From the NCBI GenBank assembly GCA_038251885.1, contig JBBSAX010000283.1, forward strand, positions 1-5,840: DNA of 5,840 bases. Reading direction: 5' to 3'. The notes under the pieces are model-generated. The model was not told where the DNA came from. It saw nothing but the letters and a program-made list of their open reading frames with translations, and did not search any database. Within the stretch, counting starts at the first letter, position 1; every line of letters starts with the position of its first letter. Of the stretch, positions 1-5,840 are shown in pieces. This DNA comes from JAHCHG01 sp038251885 (GTDB lineage: Bacteria > Acidobacteriota > Blastocatellia > Pyrinomonadales > Pyrinomonadaceae). The position numbers and the translations under genes were made by a program.

Positions 1-117
1 AAGCCTGAAACGGACATTACGGAAATCGGACAAAATCTTCAGATTAAACTTAAAGACAAATTAGAAAGTAATTTCGGTTTACCGGTTTCAAGCATAATTG
101 TTATGAAAAAAAACTGA
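1..117 (+). CDS. C-terminal fragment of an unidentified protein (possibly Asp23/Gls24/AmaP-like)
   Basis: The frame is open from the first base to a TGA at 115-117, giving 38 residues of a gene whose start lies outside the window. The tail reads as one amphipathic, charged helix (EIGQNLQIKLKDKLESNFG) followed by a short hydrophobic strand (PVSSIIVM) and a lysine-rich end. A helix with Q and K/R at heptad-like spacing, a 'G-x-P/K-V-S-S-I-x-V' turn and a final strand is how many Asp23/Gls24 and AmaP envelope-stress proteins end, so I note a weak resemblance. The fragment is too short to assign a function. A real coding end is supported by the sharp drop into very AT-rich, stop-rich sequence straight after the TGA. 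It shares orientation with the next gene but is 408 bases away, so cotranscription is unlikely. Confidence 0.6.
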   Translation, partial: KPETDITEIGQNLQIKLKDKLESNFGLPVSSIIVMKKN

Positions 118-193
118 TTTTTTCTTATTACTCTTCTCTTTGAACAATGTCTGGGATTTCAGGCGGAAACAATAATTATTTTTGGAAAAGTTC

Positions 194-218
194 ATTCTAA
201 ATTTGAGAATTTTTTTTT
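194..218 (+). terminator. Weak possible intrinsic terminator of the upstream gene
   Basis: ATTCT (194-198) can pair with AGAAT (206-210) across a 7-base loop, and a run of T continues to 218. The uninterrupted T-tract is what an intrinsic terminator needs, but the stem is only five pairs with a single G-C, so it would be weak. An outer GAAAA (185-189) could add A-U pairs with the T-tract. It sits about 80 bases after the upstream stop and before the promoter candidate, which is the right place. Chance is a serious alternative in such AT-rich DNA. Confidence 0.3.
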
Positions 219-262
219 CAAGGCTCAACCGAACATTTATAGCAATATTAGCAAAAAATATC

Positions 263-291
263 TTGACAATTCCCGTAACTTCGTATAACTT
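263..291 (+). promoter_or_regulatory. Candidate sigma-70-type promoter for the receptor gene
   Basis: A perfect -35 box TTGACA lies at 263-268. Two overlapping -10 candidates follow: TATAAC at 284-289 (five of six consensus bases, 15-base spacer) and TAACTT at 286-291 (three of six, ideal 17-base spacer). Transcription would start near 296-298, leaving a leader of about 230 nt before the ATG at 526. The box match is seen in the sequence; use by the housekeeping sigma factor of this organism is inferred. A TATAAA at 458-463 with no clear -35 box is an alternative, much closer promoter. Confidence 0.5.
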
Positions 292-330
292 TTGTTAGGT
301 CATACAACAAAGTAACAATAATTTAACAAT
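288..330 (+). repeat. Dyad and direct repeats of TTTGTT/TAACAA at the predicted transcription start
   Basis: TTTGTT (291-296) and AACAAA (306-311) form an inverted repeat with a 9-base gap right after the -10 candidate. TAACAAT then occurs twice as a direct repeat, at 313-319 and 324-330, with an 11-base period, about one DNA helical turn. The same half-site recurs in the palindrome at 416-427. Clustered half-sites on one helical face next to a promoter would suit a repressor or activator site. The words are AT-rich and simple, so chance cannot be excluded. Confidence 0.3.
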
Positions 331-353
331 TTTACATCAATAAACCTGAAATT

Positions 354-393
354 ATTGCTTGGTTTTTTCTTAAAACTAAGCAATGTAAGCAAT
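354..393 (+). promoter_or_regulatory. Leader hairpin with duplicated 3' arm
   Basis: Positions 354-366 (ATTGCTTGGTTTT) pair with 372-384 (AAAACTAAGCAAT) to give a 13-pair stem with a single G-U wobble (361-377) and a 5-base loop TTCTT. The end of the 3' arm is repeated: TAAGCAAT occurs at 377-384 and again at 386-393. Either copy could pair with ATTGCTT at 354-360, although only the first extends into the full stem. There is no T-tract after the hairpin on either strand, so it is not an ordinary intrinsic terminator. It lies inside the predicted leader, about 140 bases before the start codon. Possible roles are RNA stability, anti-termination or a protein-binding site; none is shown. Confidence 0.5.
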
Positions 394-415
394 TTAACTG
401 ACTAGAGTTTTTAGT

Positions 416-427
416 TTTGTTAACAAA
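416..427. promoter_or_regulatory. Perfect 12-base palindrome TTTGTTAACAAA
   Basis: Both halves match exactly around the central TTAA. The half-site TTTGTTA/TAACAAA is the same word found near the predicted transcription start (291-297). It lies about 30 bases before an isolated TATAAA (458-463). A dimeric regulator site is possible. By a rough calculation, a perfect 12-base palindrome is expected about 0.4 times by chance in 400 bases of this composition, so taken alone it is weak evidence. Confidence 0.25.
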
Positions 428-513
428 CACATTCAATTAAATAATTCATAACGCCAATATAAAGGTAAATTTAAGTTAAGTAAGCTAAAAAAATCTAAAG
501 TTAATTATAGTTC

Positions 514-520
514 GGAGGAA
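514..520 (+). promoter_or_regulatory. Strong ribosome binding site of the receptor gene
   Basis: GGAGGAA is a near-perfect Shine-Dalgarno sequence, five bases before the ATG at 526. It fixes the start at 526 rather than the internal ATG at 604, which has no such site. It is one of very few G-rich words in the leader. Confidence 0.85.
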
Positions 521-525
521 TTTCT

Positions 526-3500
526 ATGAATAAAATAAATCCTTTGCAAAATTTAGCTCTTCGGGAAGCAATTCCGCGAAAGAATTTTATTTTGAAAACA
601 GGAATGGCATTGGTGTTTACATTGTCTTTGTTGTTGATACAAGCCGTGGTTTCGGCGCAGACCGCAACTACAGGACAGATTTCAGGTAGCGTAACAGATC
701 AAAGCGGTGCCGTAGTTCCCGATGCAACTGTCACTGCAACACAAGTCGGAACGGGATTAACCCGTACTGTAGTGACGAGCGACGACGGAAACTACAGTAT
801 TACAAATCTAGCTATCGGGACATATCGAGTTAAAATATCAAAGAGCGGGTTTAAAGAAACCGCTGTCAGCGACGTAGCAGTAAATGTCGCAAACGTAACA
901 AGACAAAATGTTGCTTTGGAAATAGGTGAAGTTTCCGCAATTGTCGAAGTTACGGCTGATGCAGTCCAGGTTGAAACACAAACGGGTGCCGTTGGTGAAG
1001 TTATTACAGGTGAACAAGTTAGAGAATTGCCCCTAAACGGTCGCAGTTTTGTTCAACTTACAACACTTCAGCCCGGAGTTTCGACAGCAAATAATTTTGA
1101 TAGCAAAAGCAAAGGGTTGTTTGGCGGGGTTGATTTTTCGGTCAATGGCAACTCGGCTCAAAGTAATTTGTTTCTGACCGACGGCGCAAATAATAACGAC
1201 ACAGGTTCAAACCGCACGATTTTGTTGTTTCCGTCTATTGAAGCGATCGCTGAATTTAAATCGCTCAGAAACAGCTATGGTCCTGAATTCGGGCAGGCAG
1301 CCGGAGCCGTTATTTCTATTGTAACCCGCGGCGGTTCTAATGATTTTCACGGCAGTGTATTTTATTTCGGTAGAAATGACGCGTTAAATTCCGCAGATTA
1401 TTTCGCCAATCTTAATGGCACAGGTAAAAACAGCTTGCGTCGAAACGATTACGGTTTTTCTATTGGCGGACCAATTATTAAAGAACGAGTTTTCTTCTTC
1501 TTCTCGCAGGAATGGAATAAGGAAATTCGCGGTCAATCGCGTTTTGGAAGTGTTCCGACTTTGCTAGAGCGTCGAGGTAATTTCAGCCAACCGAGATTTT
1601 CTTCGACAGGGCAACGATGCTCTCCTGATCCGATTCAGAATCCGACACATCCCGGATTTGCCAACCAAATAATTCCGCAGGCGAGTTTGAGTCAGGCAGG
1701 GTTAAGTTTGGTCAGGTTATTACCTGAACCGAATGTAGCCAATCCGAGTGGTTGCAATAACTGGGCTCAATCAGCAAATTCACCGATAGATTTTCGTGAA
1801 TCAAATGTTCGGATAGACGGCGTTATAAACAGCAAGAACAAGATTTTTGGACGCTATACGCGAGATGATTGGGGAAATGCGTTTCCAATTTTGACGGGCA
1901 ATTTATGGGGCGATGACGCTTTTCCTACTGTTGAGAGCAGCTGGACACAGCCTTCGCGTCAAGTAGCTCTGAAATTAACTTCACAGCTTGGAGCGACCGC
2001 CATTAATGAAGTTCAATTTTCTTATTCTGCCAATCGCATTAAAGTAGATCCGGGCACCGGGTCAGGTCTCAATGCTGAGATTAATACGGCTATTCCCGGC
2101 TACTTCCCGGACTCGGGAAAAGTCAACGGCGTAAATCGTCCGCATCCGGTTTTTTGGGGCGGCATCGCTCCATTTTATTCCAGTTCTGGTTCTGATCTGT
2201 GGACGCAGACCCCCTTTAGAAATTCGCTTGATATTTATTCGATCAGAGACGATATGTCAATGGTAAATGGAAATCACACACTCAAAATGGGATTTTTACT
2301 TGATACTGCCGCCAAAGACGAGGACTCTGGTCCAAATAACGAATCGGTTCATTTCTTCGGTCCGGCTAGTTGCTGCGGAGCAGGCGGCGGAAATCACTCA
2401 GGAAACTGGGGCAATGGAATGTTGCAGGATCTTCTGACCGACAATACATTTTTTGGCTTTGACGAAACCAACACAATGGCGGTTGGTCAAAACAGATATA
2501 AAAATCTTGAATTTTATTTCGGAGACACGTGGAAAGTAAAACCAAATCTGACTTTGGAACTGGGAGCAAGATATTCTCTGTTATTTGAACCGACAGACGC
2601 ACGGGATAGAATTAGCGGATTTTTGCCTTCGGCTTATAATCCGACAAGACCGGCATCCGATCCCTGCAATGGTTTAGTAGTTCCAAATGGCACGAACCCC
2701 TGTGCAGGTATTGCCGGTGCCAGTACACCGATTGAATTTTCCAACCGGTCTTTGAGAGAAAACAGCTTTAAAAACCTGGCTCCACGTCTTGGCATTGCAT
2801 GGGACGTATTCTCTAATGGCAAAACTGCTATTAGAGCAGGTTTCGGACAGTTTTATTTGCGTGAACGCACAAGCATTTATTTCGCATCATTAACACAGAA
2901 TGCGCCATTTGCGACGTTTATTGCAGGTGAAAGACTATTGCGCGGGGGACAGAACGGATTTGCCGGTCTAACTGCCGCATCGAATGGTTCTCCCCGATTC
3001 GGATTAAGTCCGGAAGCAGGATCTCCGTATTCAATCCAGTTTAATTTTTCTGTAGGTCAGCAATTATGGAAGGATACTGTATTAGAAGTCGGTTACGTGG
3101 GAAATCGTTCACGAAAACAGCTAACGCATAATGATGTCAATCAAGTGATAGAAACAAATCGGAAGACGGCTGCCTTTGCAACCAGTGCCAATGCAGTAAA
3201 TGCTCTACGTCCATACAGAAATTACGGCTCAATCTATCAGTTTGAGAGAAATGGAAGAGGCGATTACAATTCATTGCAGGTCTTATTTAGAACAAGATTT
3301 ACATCGAAATCGCAATTGCAGATGGCATATACTTTATCTAAATCAAAGGCTGATTTCGGTTTGAATGATTCAAGCGGCGGTAGCAGTTCATTCGCAGTTT
3401 TGGATAGAAATAACCGGGGCTTGGATTTTGCGGAATCGGATATAAATCGTCCGCATATCTTTGTTGCCAATATGATTTACAACTTTCCATCATTCAAAGA

Positions 3501-4158
3501 TTATAACCCTGCGGTCAAGACATTACTCGGTGGTTGGGAATTAGCAACGATCATTCGAATTACGAGTGGAACGGCTTTAACACCTAACCTGAACTCAGCC
3601 GGTATCTCAAACTTCGATCCGGCAAATCCAGGGAATGTCAACTCCTTCTCAGGTGGAATAACAGGTTTTGGAACGGGCGTAGGTAACCAGAGACCAATTC
3701 GGGTTGAGGGTGTGCCATGTACGGTTAAAGGCAATAAACTGAGCTTCATAAACCCGGATGCATTTACGTTGATCGGATATAAGATCGGTGAAACTGCTCC
3801 GATTAAAACAACATGCGAAGGACCCGTTACAAAAAACGTTGACTTCTCATTCTACAAAAACTTTGCACCTTCTTGGCTGACGGGAAGTTTCTTCGGTGAA
3901 ACCGCCAGACTTCAACTTCGTCTTGAGCTGTACAATGCATTCAATACTCCGCAATTTGGAGGAGCTTTACCGATTACTTATTACAATGGTCAAGTTAGAT
4001 GTGGAAATGCTGTATGTAGTCCGACAAACAATACGATTACAGCCGTGCGCCAAGCGGATAACTCGTTTGGACCAAAAGCAAGAACAGACAACTTCGGGAT
4101 CGCGAACTCCACAAGAGGCGGGCGCGAAATTCAGTATGCCCTGAAGTTTTACTTCTAG
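526..4158 (+). CDS. Oar-like TonB-dependent receptor with N-terminal carboxypeptidase-regulatory-like domain
   Basis: A complete 1,210-residue outer-membrane protein. Residues 1-44 are a signal peptide with an unusually long basic n-region, a hydrophobic core (about 27-42) and likely cleavage at VVSA|QT. Residues about 50-135 form a carboxypeptidase-regulatory-like Ig-fold domain (GSVTDQSGAVVPDATV, DDGNYSITNL, GTYRVKISKSGF). IVEVTAD at about 139-145 is a possible TonB box. The plug follows, about 146-275, with LPLNGR (168-173), LTDGANNND (217-225) and VTRGGSNDFHG (266-276). The rest is a beta-barrel with hallmark strands such as GGPIIKERVFFFFSQEW (314-330) and VDFSFYKNF (1105-1113), ending RGGREIQYALKFYF with a terminal aromatic residue as expected for BAM-mediated insertion. 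Length and order are normal for the family in Acidobacteriota. These receptors are thought to import or bind polymers, peptides or chelates with ExbBD-TonB energy; the ligand here cannot be told. Ten cysteines fall in near-neighbour pairs. The gene has its own strong ribosome binding site and terminator. Family very sure, substrate unknown. Confidence 0.95.
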   Translation: MNKINPLQNLALREAIPRKNFILKTGMALVFTLSLLLIQAVVSAQTATTGQISGSVTDQSGAVVPDATVTATQVGTGLTRTVVTSDDGNYSITNLAIGTYRVKISKSGFKETAVSDVAVNVANVTRQNVALEIGEVSAIVEVTADAVQVETQTGAVGEVITGEQVRELPLNGRSFVQLTTLQPGVSTANNFDSKSKGLFGGVDFSVNGNSAQSNLFLTDGANNNDTGSNRTILLFPSIEAIAEFKSLRNSYGPEFGQAAGAVISIVTRGGSNDFHGSVFYFGRNDALNSADYFANLNGTGKNSLRRNDYGFSIGGPIIKERVFFFFSQEWNKEIRGQSRFGSVPTLLERRGNFSQPRFSSTGQRCSPDPIQNPTHPGFANQIIPQASLSQAGLSLVRLLPEPNVANPSGCNNWAQSANSPIDFRESNVRIDGVINSKNKIFGRYTRDDWGNAFPILTGNLWGDDAFPTVESSWTQPSRQVALKLTSQLGATAINEVQFSYSANRIKVDPGTGSGLNAEINTAIPGYFPDSGKVNGVNRPHPVFWGGIAPFYSSSGSDLWTQTPFRNSLDIYSIRDDMSMVNGNHTLKMGFLLDTAAKDEDSGPNNESVHFFGPASCCGAGGGNHSGNWGNGMLQDLLTDNTFFGFDETNTMAVGQNRYKNLEFYFGDTWKVKPNLTLELGARYSLLFEPTDARDRISGFLPSAYNPTRPASDPCNGLVVPNGTNPCAGIAGASTPIEFSNRSLRENSFKNLAPRLGIAWDVFSNGKTAIRAGFGQFYLRERTSIYFASLTQNAPFATFIAGERLLRGGQNGFAGLTAASNGSPRFGLSPEAGSPYSIQFNFSVGQQLWKDTVLEVGYVGNRSRKQLTHNDVNQVIETNRKTAAFATSANAVNALRPYRNYGSIYQFERNGRGDYNSLQVLFRTRFTSKSQLQMAYTLSKSKADFGLNDSSGGSSSFAVLDRNNRGLDFAESDINRPHIFVANMIYNFPSFKDYNPAVKTLLGGWELATIIRITSGTALTPNLNSAGISNFDPANPGNVNSFSGGITGFGTGVGNQRPIRVEGVPCTVKGNKLSFINPDAFTLIGYKIGETAPIKTTCEGPVTKNVDFSFYKNFAPSWLTGSFFGETARLQLRLELYNAFNTPQFGGALPITYYNGQVRCGNAVCSPTNNTITAVRQADNSFGPKARTDNFGIANSTRGGREIQYALKFYF

Positions 4159-4175
4159 GTATTGGCAACTAAATG

Positions 4176-4228
4176 ATGGCAAGAAAATAATTGCTCTCCG
4201 GCAACTGTTTTCTTGCCATTTTTATTTT
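4176..4228 (+). terminator. Strong intrinsic terminator after the receptor gene
   Basis: ATGGCAAGAAAA (4176-4187) is the exact reverse complement of TTTTCTTGCCAT (4208-4219), giving a perfect 12-pair stem. A T-tract follows directly (TTTTT at 4219-4223, A, TTTT at 4225-4228). The 20-base loop holds a second small stem, TTGC (4191-4194) with GCAA (4201-4204), so the structure is two-tiered. It begins 17 bases after the receptor stop codon, which marks the receptor as a separate transcription unit from the gene that follows. Confidence 0.9.
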
Positions 4229-4283
4229 GTGATATAGTTTTTTATAAATTTTAGTATTTGTTTTTAGTTAAGTATTTAATCGT
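4229..4283 (+). promoter_or_regulatory. Short AT-rich spacer; possible promoter of the TPR gene
   Basis: Because a strong terminator sits just upstream, the following gene probably needs its own promoter here. TATAAA at 4243-4248 matches five of six -10 consensus bases and would place the transcript start about 30 bases before the ATG. No good -35 box is seen at the right distance; the nearest candidate, TTGTGA at 4227-4232, suits only a poorer -10 (TTTAGT, 4250-4255, 17-base spacer). No GGAGG-like ribosome binding site precedes the ATG at 4284, in contrast with the receptor gene. Confidence 0.3.
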
Positions 4284-5840
4284 ATGACAGGAAAAATATT
4301 GGTTTTCATCTTGTGTTTGTCCACTATCAATATTTATGCACAAAAAGTTGTTGGGGAAGACAATAAGAAAACAACTCTGACCGTGTCGAATCCTTCATCA
4401 GATGAATTGATTAAACATTTAACTGCAGCCGAATCTCATCAGCTATCGGGAGATTTAGCTAACGCCGCCGTCGAAAATCGAGCAGTTCTTGCCATTGCTT
4501 TGCAGCGATTCGGAAATATTGCAATTGAAGAAGGAAAATATATTGATGCGGTCAAATCTCTGACTGAAACTTTAAGATACGCTGATAATGCGCCTAATCG
4601 AACTAATCTGGCGATTGCCTATCTGCGACAAAACTTATTTGAAAAAGCATTATTAGAAGTCCAGACTGCTGTTTCGATTGATCCGAAACATCTGGGGGCG
4701 CACTATATTCTCGGTAATATTTACTACACAAAAGAAAATTATGAGGCGGCTCTTCCCTCGTTAGAAAAGGTTTTTGCAGAAGCCCCGGATTTTGAAATTG
4801 CACGTGCGCTTGGTTTGACCTATCTAAACTTAAAAAAGCTTGAGCAAGCAAGGCTTCACTTTGAGAAAATGGAAGCCTCGGCAGGAAGAGAAAATGCTGA
4901 TCTGCACATTTTATTCGCTAAGTTTTACGAAAGAACAAATTATCCCGATGATGCCGAACGCGAATTAAGAAAAGCCATAAAAATTGATGAAAATAAACCC
5001 AAGATAAATTTTTATTTAGGATATTTGCTTTTGCAGAATGGGGGAAGCGAACGTCTTCCAGAAGCCGAGTCGGCTTTTAAACAAGAATTAAAATTAAATC
5101 CTAATGATTTTTATTCATTATTTTTTTCCGGTGTTGTCGCTTCATCGCAAAACGATCATCAAAAAGCAATTCCATTTCTGCAAAAGGCAGTCGAAATAAA
5201 TCCAAATAGCGGCGAAGCGTATTTATTTCTCGGTCAGTCCCAGATCGAGATAGATGACCTGCCTAATGCCGAAAAAAATTTTCGGCGGGCAGTCGAACTC
5301 GAAGCAAAAGGTGGAAAAAACACACAGGCACGCCGCACACACTTTATGCTTGGAAGGCTTTTATTAAAGACCGACAGGAAAGAAGAAGGTCAAAAGGAAT
5401 TAAAGATCGCCGGACAACTCCAACAATCATCACTAGATTCATCCAGAAATGAAATTGATCGAATTCTCGGGCAGGTTGCGGAAAAAAGCGAGTCAGGACT
5501 GGTTGATGAGAAAAATATCGGTTCGAATATTGAAATAAAGTTGAATCCCGATAGAGTTGAGCAATTAAAGAAAATAAAAACCTTTCTGATTGATATAATT
5601 GCTCAGGGCTACAATAACTTAGGCGTAATTGCAACACAAAATAATCAGTTAGGCGAAGCCCTCGAAAATTTCTCCGCCGCATATATGTGGAAACCGGATT
5701 TTCCGAATTTGTCCCGTAATTTGGGGATCATCAGTTTTCGAGCCGGTGAGTTTGAAAAAGCGATCATTCCTCTTTCGCAACATCTCCAAGCAAATCCACA
5801 AGATGTTTTGATCAGAAAAATGCTCGGTTCGAGTTATTAT
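4284..5840 (+). CDS. Exported TPR-repeat protein (3' end beyond the window)
   Basis: The frame is open for 519 codons and runs off the window. An in-frame TAA at 4269-4271 limits the start, and the ATG at 4284 is the only nearby one giving a signal peptide: MTGKILVFILCLSTINIYA, probable cleavage before Q20. C11 lacks a lipobox, so it is not an evident lipoprotein. After a polar linker come tetratricopeptide repeats at about residues 72-102, 104-136, 137-169, 170-202, 205-238, 239-275, 276-309, 310-345 and 348-381. Many show the G/A-x-x-Y...A...F/L...A-x-x-x-x-P pattern (for example AVSIDPKH, AVEINPNS). A charged, non-TPR linker (about 382-437) follows, then further repeats (440-473, 474-507) and the start of another. 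TPR arrays form superhelical scaffolds that bind proteins or peptides; with this signal peptide it would act in the periplasm or at a membrane. A catalytic domain beyond the window cannot be excluded. The partner is unknown; the adjacent receptor is only a suggestion. There is no clear Shine-Dalgarno sequence. Confidence 0.9.
   Translation, partial: MTGKILVFILCLSTINIYAQKVVGEDNKKTTLTVSNPSSDELIKHLTAAESHQLSGDLANAAVENRAVLAIALQRFGNIAIEEGKYIDAVKSLTETLRYADNAPNRTNLAIAYLRQNLFEKALLEVQTAVSIDPKHLGAHYILGNIYYTKENYEAALPSLEKVFAEAPDFEIARALGLTYLNLKKLEQARLHFEKMEASAGRENADLHILFAKFYERTNYPDDAERELRKAIKIDENKPKINFYLGYLLLQNGGSERLPEAESAFKQELKLNPNDFYSLFFSGVVASSQNDHQKAIPFLQKAVEINPNSGEAYLFLGQSQIEIDDLPNAEKNFRRAVELEAKGGKNTQARRTHFMLGRLLLKTDRKEEGQKELKIAGQLQQSSLDSSRNEIDRILGQVAEKSESGLVDEKNIGSNIEIKLNPDRVEQLKKIKTFLIDIIAQGYNNLGVIATQNNQLGEALENFSAAYMWKPDFPNLSRNLGIISFRAGEFEKAIIPLSQHLQANPQDVLIRKMLGSSYY

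Larger units (their letters stand above)
118..525 (+). other. AT-rich intergenic region and probable long leader of the receptor gene
   Basis: This stretch has no plausible gene. The longest ATG frame noticed on the + strand is about 17 codons (from 149) and has no ribosome binding site. Base composition is far more AT-rich than in the flanking genes. It contains a weak terminator-like hairpin (194-218), a promoter candidate (263-291), repeated TAACAA/TTTGTT elements (288-330), a stable hairpin with a repeated 3' arm (354-393), a perfect palindrome (416-427), an isolated TATAAA (458-463) that could be a second -10 box, and the ribosome binding site (514-520). I recognised no known riboswitch class. 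Confidence 0.7.

Noticed and set aside
105..124. GAAAAAA/TTTTTTC inverted repeat across the upstream stop codon as a terminator
   Set aside because: The stem is almost all A-U pairs with one G-C, too unstable to call a terminator, and homopolymer runs produce such dyads by chance.
160..190. Fur-box-like AT-rich sequence (AACAATAATTATT)
   Set aside because: It lacks the GATAAT repeat structure with matching half-sites, and similar words are common in this composition; it also lies upstream of the promoter candidate.
149..202. Possible small ORF (about 17 codons) in the intergenic region
   Set aside because: No Shine-Dalgarno sequence, composition like the surrounding spacer, and located before the predicted promoter, so it is not a credible leader peptide.
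474..482. 9-base word AGTTAAGTA shared with 4266-4274 upstream of the TPR gene
   Set aside because: A shared 9-mer between two such AT-rich spacers is expected about as often as not by chance, and its distance to the start codon differs (43 versus 9 bases).
290..525. Cobalamin or other known riboswitch before a TonB-dependent receptor
   Set aside because: The leader is too AT-poor in conserved GC-rich boxes: no B12-box-like GCCACTG or other familiar core motif is visible, and the single strong hairpin does not match a known class.
2366..2602. Open frame on the - strand inside the receptor gene (about 78 codons)
   Set aside because: It lies wholly within a well-conserved receptor coding region, has no recognisable protein pattern and no ribosome binding site. 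The same applies to the - strand frames at 2634-2822, 3264-3470, 3501-3749 and 3967-4182.
3896..4144. Second + strand frame of 82 codons overlapping the 3' end of the receptor gene
   Set aside because: The receptor frame here encodes the conserved final barrel strands up to KFYF; the alternative frame shows no domain-like pattern and no independent start signals.
5344..5682. Open frame of 112 codons on the - strand, and another at 4603-4851
   Set aside because: Both are antisense shadows of the TPR gene, whose + strand frame is continuous with clear repeats over the same bases.

Overview
The window most likely comes from the chromosome of an AT-rich member of the Acidobacteriota, probably the Blastocatellia/Pyrinomonadaceae side. 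This rests mainly on the large central protein, which has the features of the roughly 1,200-residue 'Oar-like' TonB-dependent receptors that are greatly expanded in that phylum: a signal peptide, a carboxypeptidase-regulatory-like domain, an LPLNGR plug motif, an FFFFSQE strand and a C-terminus ending in KFYF. The strongly AT-rich intergenic DNA fits the lower-GC lineages. Taxonomy is inferred, not proven.

Layout, all on the + strand. (1) Positions 1-117 are the last 38 codons of a gene that starts outside the window; its tail weakly resembles Asp23/Gls24/AmaP-type proteins. (2) Positions 118-525 are a 408-base, very AT-rich intergenic region. It holds a weak possible terminator, a good promoter candidate with a perfect TTGACA box, TTTGTTA/TAACAA-type repeats, a 13-pair hairpin with a duplicated 3' arm, a 12-base perfect palindrome and a strong ribosome binding site. 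If the promoter is real, the next gene has a leader of about 230 nt. (3) Positions 526-4158 encode the complete TonB-dependent receptor-like outer-membrane protein (1,210 residues). (4) Positions 4159-4283 hold a very clear intrinsic terminator followed by a short AT-rich spacer. (5) From 4284 to the window edge runs an open reading frame of at least 519 codons for an exported TPR-repeat protein, truncated by the window.

How they may work together: the receptor would take up, or bind at the cell surface, an unknown ligand using TonB energy. The TPR protein carries a signal peptide and would act in the periplasm or at the membrane as a protein-protein scaffold. The terminator makes obligate cotranscription unlikely, so a functional link rests only on adjacency and shared orientation. 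No mobile element, CRISPR array, tRNA or rRNA was seen. The most interesting signal is the structured leader in front of the receptor; I found no convincing new multi-gene system.
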